In this document: positions 1-4,817 of the stretch, one piece after another
Numbering within the stretch: the first letter of the stretch is position 1
How the letters are laid out: the number at the start of each line of letters is the position of its first letter
Source: LCIL01 sp041480845
GTDB taxonomy: Bacteria > Patescibacteriota > Microgenomatia > UBA8517
Length of the DNA: 6,416 bases
Direction of reading: 5' to 3'
NCBI GenBank assembly: GCA_041480845.1
Contig: JBGPAU010000028.1
Span: 1-6,416 of the forward strand
Translations under genes and position numbers: made by a program
The notes under the pieces: model-generated
What the model was told of the DNA's origin: nothing
What the model saw: the letters and a program-made list of their open reading frames with translations, nothing else
Database searches by the model: none

Positions 1-53
1 AGTATTAACAAAGGATAACGAAATTTTAAAAATATCTCTTCCCAATTTGGCAT
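1..53 (-). CDS. Possible 5' end of a gene downstream of leuS (partial)
   Basis: An ATG at 53 on the minus strand, 10 bases after the leuS stop, opens a frame with no stop up to the window edge (17 codons, MPNWEEIFLKFRYPLLI). An acidic and basic start followed by a hydrophobic turn looks like the beginning of a membrane-anchored protein. The close spacing and shared strand suggest cotranscription with leuS. No Shine-Dalgarno is visible before the ATG. Seventeen open codons can occur by chance, and the product cannot be identified from this much sequence. Confidence 0.45.
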   Translation of the reverse strand, partial: MPNWEEIFLKFRYPLLI

Positions 54-63
54 AGAGGGATGT

Positions 64-2325
64 TTATGAAATTACAAAGTTTATTATTTTCCCCGGAACA
101 AAAATTATTTTGATTATTTTTTTGCCCTCCAACCATTTTGCTACCTTTTCGTCATCTTTTGCCAACTGTGTGACTTCCGACTCCCGATTGCCAATTCCCG
201 ATTCAAGACTTAGTGTTCCTCTCATCTTTCCGTTTACCTGGACCACTATTTCAACTGTATCACTCCTTATCAAACTATCATCATATTTCGGCCAGTTAGC
301 CTTATGAATACTGAAAGGCCTGCCTAAGATTTCCACCCAAACTTCCTCGCTCAAATGCGGGGCAAAAGGAGCCAAAAGAAGCGCCAATGTCTCCAGATAC
401 TTGGTACTTGATACCTTATACTCATTCATCACATTCACCAGCTCCATAAGGCTCGAAATGGCCGTATTGAATTTATATCCTTCTATATCTTTGGTAACCT
501 TTTTTATAGTTTGATGCAGTTTTGACGATACAGCGGTATTGCCAACCCCGCGAAGCCTTGGCGAAGTGGGGTGTTCTGGTTCTTCATTAAATAGTCTCCA
601 AACTTTCCCCAAAAACCTGCTTGCTCCCTCCATTCCCGAATCTCTAAAGTCCGGCGAGGAATCCATAGGCCCCATAAAAGCCAGGTATATTCGAAGTGCA
701 TCTGCGCCAAATTTCTCCACATACTCATCAGGATTAACCACGTTTCCCCTGCTCTTGCTCATTTTGGCTCCATCTTTAATCATCAGCCCATGCGCAAAAA
801 ACTTAGGGAATGGCTCATCAAAATCCAAATATTTCAGATCGTGCAAAACCATTGTTACAAAACGGGAATACATCAAATGTAAAACCGAGTGCTCTGCCCC
901 ACCAAAATAAAGGTTAACGGGAAGCCAGGCTTTCATAATTTTTTCATCAAAGAAAGCCTGTCCTGAGCCTGCCGAAGGGACACTTTTCCATTCTTTTGTG
1001 CCCACATTCGGATAAGCCAAGAAGTACCAAGATGAGTCGACAAAAGTATCCATAACATCCGTTTCGCGCTTGGCCATACAACCGCACTTCGGACATTTAA
1101 CTTCAAAAAAATCTTTATGATTGGCTAATGGTCCACGGCCGGCGCCTTCAGGTTTATAGTCTGATATAGTTGGCAGGAGTATCGGTAAATCTTTTTCAGG
1201 AACTGTGACCCAACCGTCCTTTGGGCAATCGATCATGGGAATCGGGGCTCCCCAATACCTTTGCCTGCTCACCAGCCAGTCGCGGAGGTGATAATGTATA
1301 GTTTTTTCACCCAGTATCTCTTTTGTAAACGGTTTTTCTACTATATCAATATAATATTTACCAGCAAACTCCCTATCTCTTTCATCATAGGCAGGAACCC
1401 CCATTATCGCTCCTGTTCCGTAAGAAGAATCCACATAATTTGTTTCCCAAATCGGGAGTTTATCGCCGTTTATGGGATTAATGGCATATTTGCCCGTAAA
1501 TTTACCCCACTTTTCCTTGACGTCTTTCCCCTCACTCGAAGCCACAGCCAAAAAAGTCGCGCTATTGAGAGTTTCGGGTCTGGTCGTAAAAACCTTGATC
1601 TTTCTGCCCGTCCCTTCAACTTGAAATTCTATGGTTCTCCCCTCGGACTTGCCTATCCAATTCCTTTGGGCACTTATCACCCTTTGGCTCCAGTCTATTT
1701 TTCCTAAGCCCGTTAGAAGCCTGTCCGCATAATCCGTAATTTTGAAAAACCATTGATCTAAGTCTTTTTTCTCGACGATTGTTCCACAGCGTTCGCACTT
1801 CCCGTCTATTACCTGTTCATCCGCCAAAACTGTTTTACATGACGGGCAAAAATTTACAGTGGCTTTTTTCTTGTAGGCAAGGCCGGCTTCGAACATCTTA
1901 ACGAATAGCCATTGCGTCCACCTATAGTAGTCGGGGTCTGATGTAGTTACTGTTCTGGTCCAATCGTACCCATGACCAAGGGAACGCATTTGTTCCTCAT
2001 AATGCTTTGTTGTCCTTTTGACCACACTTTGGGGATTTTCGTTTATTTTAATTGCATAATTTTCAGAATGAATCCCAAAAGAATCGTATCCGATTGGCTG
2101 AAATACATCACGCCCGGTCATTCTCATGTACCTTCCATAGATGTCGCTTCCGGTTGAAGCAAAGGCGTGACCCGCATGAAGTCCTTCCGCTGAAGGGTAT
2201 GGGAACATCCAGAGGTTATAAAACGGACTTTCGGCTTTTTCTATATCCGCAACGTATAGCCCGGCATCATCCCACTTTTTCTGCCACTTTTTTTCAATAC
2301 TGGCGTGATCGTACTTTTTCTGCAT
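64..2325 (-). CDS. leuS: Leucyl-tRNA synthetase, compact form
   Basis: Class I aminoacyl-tRNA synthetase that charges tRNA-Leu in the cytoplasm. The 753 residues carry the HIGH-type motif HAGH (50-53), KMSKS (521-525), a zinc-knuckle pattern C160/C163/C177/C180 and a second cysteine set C367/C411/C414/C416. The editing (CP1) domain keeps TTRPET (247-252) and GTGAIMGVPAYDERD (303-317). D314 aligns with the conserved editing aspartate of E. coli LeuRS. A class Ia anticodon-binding domain follows (about 565-680), then a C-terminal tRNA-contacting domain ending in VPGK. It is about 100 residues shorter than the E. coli enzyme. Compared from memory, it lacks the leucine-specific insertion before KMSKS and about 70 residues of CP1. 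The GWDAFGLPAE block reads GYDSFGIHSE. The start at 2325 is backed by an AAAGGA Shine-Dalgarno six bases upstream. Residues 449-457, 585-594, 635-643 and 706-719 come from repeat-like DNA. Confidence 0.97.
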   Translation of the reverse strand: MQKKYDHASIEKKWQKKWDDAGLYVADIEKAESPFYNLWMFPYPSAEGLHAGHAFASTGSDIYGRYMRMTGRDVFQPIGYDSFGIHSENYAIKINENPQSVVKRTTKHYEEQMRSLGHGYDWTRTVTTSDPDYYRWTQWLFVKMFEAGLAYKKKATVNFCPSCKTVLADEQVIDGKCERCGTIVEKKDLDQWFFKITDYADRLLTGLGKIDWSQRVISAQRNWIGKSEGRTIEFQVEGTGRKIKVFTTRPETLNSATFLAVASSEGKDVKEKWGKFTGKYAINPINGDKLPIWETNYVDSSYGTGAIMGVPAYDERDREFAGKYYIDIVEKPFTKEILGEKTIHYHLRDWLVSRQRYWGAPIPMIDCPKDGWVTVPEKDLPILLPTISDYKPEGAGRGPLANHKDFFEVKCPKCGCMAKRETDVMDTFVDSSWYFLAYPNVGTKEWKSVPSAGSGQAFFDEKIMKAWLPVNLYFGGAEHSVLHLMYSRFVTMVLHDLKYLDFDEPFPKFFAHGLMIKDGAKMSKSRGNVVNPDEYVEKFGADALRIYLAFMGPMDSSPDFRDSGMEGASRFLGKVWRLFNEEPEHPTSPRLRGVGNTAVSSKLHQTIKKVTKDIEGYKFNTAISSLMELVNVMNEYKVSSTKYLETLALLLAPFAPHLSEEVWVEILGRPFSIHKANWPKYDDSLIRSDTVEIVVQVNGKMRGTLSLESGIGNRESEVTQLAKDDEKVAKWLEGKKIIKIIFVPGKIINFVIS
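169..210 (-). repeat. Diverged heptamer array inside the leuS 3' region
   Basis: On the minus strand, units AGTCTTG, AATCGGG, AATTGGC, AATCGGG, AGTCGGA and AGTCACA follow each other with a 7-bp period. They encode residues 706-719 (SLESGIGNRESEVT), where ES recurs every seven residues. The segment lies in the C-terminal tRNA-contacting domain just after the VNGKMRG strand, probably in a loop. Confidence 0.6.
396..423 (+). repeat. Heptamer array inside leuS, same family as the right-edge array
   Basis: Four units (GATACTT, GGTACTT, GATACCT, TATACTC) with a 7-bp period encode residues 635-643 of LeuRS (EYKVSSTKY on the minus strand). They lie between helices of the anticodon-binding domain, where length varies among LeuRS proteins. 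The 12-mer TACTTGGTACTT (398-409) recurs at 6367-6378. Confidence 0.65.
545..572. repeat. Imperfect palindrome inserted in leuS
   Basis: ACCCCGC (545-551) pairs with GTGGGGT (566-572; one G-T pair), and an inner GCC/GGC pairs across a three-base mismatch, giving a 28-bp imperfect hairpin. It encodes HPTSPRLRGV (residues 585-594 of LeuRS), a proline- and arginine-rich loop at the start of the anticodon-binding domain that I do not recall in other LeuRS proteins. It resembles small GC-rich dispersed palindromes. Confidence 0.5.
956..980. repeat. Dispersed-repeat-like segment inserted in leuS
   Basis: The segment centred on CCTGAGCCTGCCGAAGG encodes VPSAGSGQA (residues 449-457 of LeuRS), between the SSWYFLAYP block and the KAWLPVNLYFGGAEH block. 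From memory, CCTTCGGCAGGCTCAGG-type sequences and the peptide SAGSGQA turn up in many unrelated genes of environmental bacterial genomes. That points to a small dispersed repeat. The copy number in this genome cannot be judged from the window. Confidence 0.55.
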
Positions 2326-2331
2326 AGTAAA

Positions 2332-2337
2332 TCCTTT
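2332..2337 (-). promoter_or_regulatory. Shine-Dalgarno of leuS
   Basis: On the minus strand this reads AAAGGA, six bases before the leuS ATG. It is a well-placed ribosome binding site and fixes the leuS start. It is the only strong, correctly spaced Shine-Dalgarno I can find in the window. Confidence 0.75.
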
Positions 2338-2363
2338 GCAAATTATATCTCATGCTCTATACT
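2336..2363 (+). promoter_or_regulatory. Possible promoter of the plus-strand surface-protein operon
   Basis: TTGCAA (2336-2341), 16 bases, then TATACT (2358-2363): four and five matches to the -35 and -10 consensus. Transcription would begin near 2370, only a few bases before the ATG at 2374, giving an almost leaderless mRNA. That agrees with the lack of a strong Shine-Dalgarno there. It overlaps the putative leuS -10, so the two divergent promoters would share this spacer. This is a prediction from hexamers only. Confidence 0.4.
2342..2347 (-). promoter_or_regulatory. Possible -10 box for leuS
   Basis: The minus strand reads TATAAT, a perfect -10 hexamer, inside the 48-bp spacer between the divergent genes. 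The hexamer 17 bases upstream (TTCTAA) matches the -35 consensus poorly (3 of 6). A start about seven bases downstream would leave a very short leader and would fall at the Shine-Dalgarno. The region is AT-rich, so a chance match is possible. Confidence 0.35.
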
Positions 2364-2373
2364 TTTAGAAGAT

Positions 2374-3054
2374 ATGCAATTTATACCTCCTATCCTTGCT
2401 GTCGCTACGGTTGTTGCCTCTTTCCTGATATCGGTCAGCCCGCTTTCCAACTACGGCCTGCAGATTGCGGCATTCGCGATGATTGTTTATGTCGGAGTTT
2501 CCTTTCTGATCAGAAAACGCATACTATCCCCCGACCTGAAAGTCACGCTTGATATATTGGTCTTTTCCCTAACGGTTTCTCTTCTGATTTTTACGACCGG
2601 AGGCTTTACTTCACCGGTTTTCTTTTTAAGCTATTTTTTGCTTTTTGGGGTTGCACTTTTTTCGTCCCCGATTACGGCAACTGCAATTACCATTACTTTT
2701 GCACTCCTATTTATTGTTGCGCCAAAGGCTGACTTTTGGATAGATTTACTGCAAATGGCCTCCCTTGTGAGCATCGCCCCCTTGTCCATTCTTTTCGGGA
2801 AGCAATATTTGAAGGTTTTGCAGGATAAGAAAATGATTACGGGATTATCCCAGAAAGTTCAAAAAAATAAAGTTGAAGTAACCGATTGGACCGAAGGAGA
2901 TTTCAGAAGGCGACTCTTGCGGATTCAGGAATATTTGCAAAAGCTAAGCCTCGATCCGTCAATCGAACTTGATAAAAAGGAAAGAATTAATTCTCTTTAC
3001 AGGCAGATTTATGATTTATTCTTAAGCGGGAGGACGATGGAAAAGAAAATTTGA
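2374..3054 (+). CDS. Six-helix membrane protein resembling a histidine-kinase sensor module without kinase
   Basis: The 226-residue product has about six hydrophobic segments (roughly 4-24, 27-46, 56-74, 79-99, 101-117, 123-143). A charged cytoplasmic tail of about 80 residues follows (about 144-226), rich in K, R, E and Q, with amphipathic stretches that could form a coiled coil. The TTGGFTSPVFF segment (74-84), between helices 3 and 4, resembles the TGG-x-SP signature I know from N-terminal membrane domains of some sensor histidine kinases. No H-box, ATPase, GGDEF or other output domain follows. The ATG at 2374 was chosen because translation from the upstream in-frame GTG at 2305 would start inside leuS. 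Only a weak AGAAG lies before the ATG. The TGA stop abuts the next gene, so cotranscription is likely. It may be a membrane scaffold or sensor for the surface proteins downstream; the function is unknown. Confidence 0.85.
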   Translation: MQFIPPILAVATVVASFLISVSPLSNYGLQIAAFAMIVYVGVSFLIRKRILSPDLKVTLDILVFSLTVSLLIFTTGGFTSPVFFLSYFLLFGVALFSSPITATAITITFALLFIVAPKADFWIDLLQMASLVSIAPLSILFGKQYLKVLQDKKMITGLSQKVQKNKVEVTDWTEGDFRRRLLRIQEYLQKLSLDPSIELDKKERINSLYRQIYDLFLSGRTMEKKI

Positions 3055-3059
3055 ATGCA

Positions 3060-3767
3060 ATGCTTAAGTTCATTATCGGCCTGATTTTATCTCTAATCGG
3101 AACGGTTCATGCCCAAGGTGTAATTCAATCCCCGAATTATGTAATCCAGATGCCGAACCTTAATTCCGGCGCCGGGATTCCGACATCCAATAATTACAGT
3201 CTGAGTTCAACAATCGGCCAAACGGCGGCAGGCCTTTATTCATCAAGCGGCTACCGCGTTAAATCCGGTTTTCAATATATTTATTCGATAATCCCCTTCT
3301 CGTTTACCGTTTCCTCAATTTCAATTAATTTTGGACACTTGGCCGCCCAAACTCCGGTAACGGCAACCAATACCTTAACCGTTGCCAGCGGCGGCGCCGG
3401 AGGCTATCAAGTTAAAGCCTCCGAAAACAATCCCCTGAAGGTTTCCGGCACCACAAAAACTATTCCCAACACAAACTGCAACACTTCTTGTACAAATACC
3501 ACGGCAGGAATATGGAGTTTAAGCAACAAATACGGCTTCGGGTTTAACATGTCAGGCAATGACATTCCAGCGGATTTTACCGACACAACATATTACCGGC
3601 CGTTTGCCGACAGAAGCAACAGTGAAAGTCCCCAAATTGTAATGTCTTCCATTTATGTCGGGCGCGGCCGGCAATCCACTGTTACCTATAAAGTCAATAT
3701 TTCGGGAGTCCAACCATCAGGCATTTATAACAACATCGTTATGTATACGGCAATTCCCAGCTACTAA
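3060..3767 (+). CDS. Secreted protein with C-terminal WxL-like domain
   Basis: The 235-residue product begins with a signal peptide (1-18, probable cleavage VHA/QG). Residues 24-72 match a repeat-like pattern I know from secreted proteins of environmental bacteria, 'S-x-NYxLxxTIGQxxAG...SxxYxxxSGF'. The rest (about 78-235) looks like a beta-rich domain with 'FGHL...NTLTVASGGAGGYQV' (91-118), one literal WxL tripeptide (WSL, 152-154) and an ending YKVNISGVQPSGIYNNIVMY. It aligns by eye with the C-terminus of the gene at 4818. C140 and C144 could form a disulfide. It has no membrane anchor, so it is secreted or held non-covalently at the surface. The ATG at 3060 is preferred. An in-frame TTG at 3051, overlapping the previous stop as TTGA, adds three residues and is a real alternative. 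GGGAGGA at 3028-3034 is too distant to be convincing for either start. Confidence 0.85.
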   Translation: MLKFIIGLILSLIGTVHAQGVIQSPNYVIQMPNLNSGAGIPTSNNYSLSSTIGQTAAGLYSSSGYRVKSGFQYIYSIIPFSFTVSSISINFGHLAAQTPVTATNTLTVASGGAGGYQVKASENNPLKVSGTTKTIPNTNCNTSCTNTTAGIWSLSNKYGFGFNMSGNDIPADFTDTTYYRPFADRSNSESPQIVMSSIYVGRGRQSTVTYKVNISGVQPSGIYNNIVMYTAIPSY

Positions 3768-3771
3768 AAGG

Positions 3772-3791
3772 AGTTGTAAAAAGTTGTAAAA
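3772..3791 (+). repeat. Two tandem copies of a 10-bp unit
   Basis: AGTTGTAAAA occurs twice head to tail (3772-3781, 3782-3791) in the 44-bp spacer between the genes at 3060 and 3812. It begins within an AAGGAG sequence (3768-3773) that would be a good Shine-Dalgarno but lies 38 bases from the next ATG. Confidence 0.8.
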
Positions 3792-3801
3792 ACAGGATCA
3801 A

Positions 3802-3873
3802 AAATAAGCAAATGGTAAAAAATTCTAAGTTCAAAACAAAAATAGCGGGCGTTTATATCGTATTTGCTTATTT
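3802..3873 (+). promoter_or_regulatory. Inverted repeat pairing the start codon with the signal-peptide region
   Basis: Bases 3802-3813 are the exact reverse complement of 3862-3873 (12 bp), and a G-U pair at 3814/3861 would take in the last base of the ATG. A second 11-base partner lies at 3870-3880. In mRNA this could form a hairpin with a loop of about 47 bases that hides the start codon at 3812. The pairing is seen in the sequence; a regulatory effect is inference. Confidence 0.4.
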
Positions 3874-4747
3874 GCTTATTCGCTCATTTGTTTATTCTGG
3901 CTCCGCCAGGGCTCAGGAGGTTTCCCTATCCATCGCTCCCCCAATAACCGAACTTACGATTCAGCCCGGCAGGGCTTTCAGTCAGACATTCACGCTGAAA
4001 AATGACGGGATACCTGTGACCGTTGTTGCGAAAATTTTTCCCTTTGTGCCTCTTGACAGGCAAGGTCACGCTGAACTTATAGAAGACGCGGCATCTGTCG
4101 GCGCTTTTACCGGCTGGTTTACCTTTGATCCCACACCCGTATCTATCGGAACAACCGGAAGCCATAATTTCATCGTAAAAATTACGCCGCCCCCCAGAGC
4201 GGAAGAAAAAGATTATTATTTTACCTTTATCGCCGAAGTCCAAAATGATAATAATTTGGGAGTCAATAACTCCCAGGCCCAAGCAAGAATCGGTGCAAAT
4301 ATTTTAATATCTACATCAAAAGACGGCAATCCAGGTAAAAAGGCATCGATAATCGAGTTCTCTGCGGCCAAAATAATAGATTCTTTTTCCGGACTTACCT
4401 ACAAAGTCCTGATAGGAAATTCGGGGGCAAGTTTCTTTAAACCGGTTGGCAAAATCACAATTGACCAAATTTTTGGTTCAACGACTGTTTTAAATCTGAC
4501 GCCGCTTAATATACTTGTCGGCGGATCCAGGCAGATTTCATGCGTTCAGGGAGAAGAAATAATCTCCTGCAAATTGCCAGGTAAGTTTTTAATCGGAATA
4601 TATAGGTCTAATTTAAGTTTTACTATAGACGGTTCAGGTGCGAGCATCGAGAAGCAAATTTACACAATAGCTTTTCCGTTCTCCATTGTTCTGGGACTCA
4701 TTACTATATTTGTTATCTACCGTATGATCAGGAAATTAACTTCCTGA
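3812..4747 (+). CDS. Secreted, membrane-anchored DUF916/DUF3324-like surface protein
   Basis: The 311-residue product starts with a signal peptide (1-34, probable cleavage ARA/QE). About 38-145 resembles the DUF916-type peptidoglycan-binding domain of WxL partner proteins: 'SIAPPITELTIQPG' is followed by 'FTLKNDG', then 'ITPPPRAEEKDYYFTFIAEV'. About 160-280 is a second beta-rich domain ('VLIGNSGASFFKPVGKITI', 'LNILVGGSRQISC') in the place of DUF3324. A transmembrane helix (286-304) and a short basic tail (RMIRKLTS) anchor it with the domains outside. This order and length fit the family, which in Firmicutes acts with WxL proteins at the cell surface. The assignment is by pattern and memory, not by search. 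The ATG at 3812 has only an AGGA 14 bases upstream. Its neighbours on both sides encode the WxL-like partners. The hydrophobic core of the signal peptide is encoded by an 8-bp tandem array. Confidence 0.85.
   Translation: MVKNSKFKTKIAGVYIVFAYLLIRSFVYSGSARAQEVSLSIAPPITELTIQPGRAFSQTFTLKNDGIPVTVVAKIFPFVPLDRQGHAELIEDAASVGAFTGWFTFDPTPVSIGTTGSHNFIVKITPPPRAEEKDYYFTFIAEVQNDNNLGVNNSQAQARIGANILISTSKDGNPGKKASIIEFSAAKIIDSFSGLTYKVLIGNSGASFFKPVGKITIDQIFGSTTVLNLTPLNILVGGSRQISCVQGEEIISCKLPGKFLIGIYRSNLSFTIDGSGASIEKQIYTIAFPFSIVLGLITIFVIYRMIRKLTS
3860..3899 (+). repeat. Octamer tandem array inside a signal peptide
   Basis: Five successive 8-bp units, consensus TTATTTGC with one to three changes each, run from 3860 to 3899. 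They encode VFAYLLIRSFVYS, the hydrophobic core of the signal peptide of the gene at 3812 (residues 17-29). Because 8 is not a multiple of 3, a gain or loss of one unit would shift the frame. The copies have diverged, which lowers the slippage rate expected. Confidence 0.75.
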
Positions 4748-4771
4748 TACTTTAACCTCAATATTTTACAA

Positions 4772-4807
4772 CTGTCTCTTGACAGGCGTTACTATTTGTA
4801 CCAGAAT
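4772..4807 (+). promoter_or_regulatory. Possible internal promoter with a small hairpin before the 500-residue gene
   Basis: The 70-bp spacer holds a perfect TTGACA (4779-4784), 17 bases, then CAGAAT (4802-4807; 4 of 6 to the -10 consensus). A start near 4814 would leave almost no leader before the ATG at 4818. A hairpin CTGTC-TCTT-GACAG (4772-4785) overlaps the -35. It has only a 5-bp stem and no T-run, so it does not look like a terminator. Confidence 0.35.
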
Positions 4808-4817
4808 TTCTCTAGGT

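Noticed and set aside
1..63. Terminator after leuS on the minus strand
   Set aside because: No stable stem followed by a T-run is visible, and a same-strand open frame begins 10 bases after the stop.
539..910. Plus-strand open frame of 123 codons opposite leuS
   Set aside because: It lies wholly antisense to conserved LeuRS coding sequence, has no Shine-Dalgarno and gives a protein of no recognisable type.
1261..1707. Plus-strand open frame of 148 codons opposite leuS
   Set aside because: It is antisense to the conserved CP1 and catalytic region, and its composition follows from the LeuRS codons.
2305..2373. Extension of the first plus-strand gene to a GTG at 2305
   Set aside because: It would begin inside leuS and upstream of the likely promoter, and would add a polar stretch before the first membrane helix. 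The ATG at 2374 fits better.
2374..3054. Complete sensor histidine kinase
   Set aside because: The frame ends about 80 residues after the last helix, with no H-box or ATP-binding motifs in it or in the following gene. It is not a simple frameshifted kinase within this window.
4772..4785. Hairpin as an intrinsic terminator after the gene at 3812
   Set aside because: The stem is only 5 bp and is followed by GCGTTAC, not a T-run.
4779..4817. Extension of the 500-residue gene to a TTG at 4779
   Set aside because: It would put a cysteine-containing segment before a normal signal peptide, and the TTG coincides with a perfect -35 hexamer.
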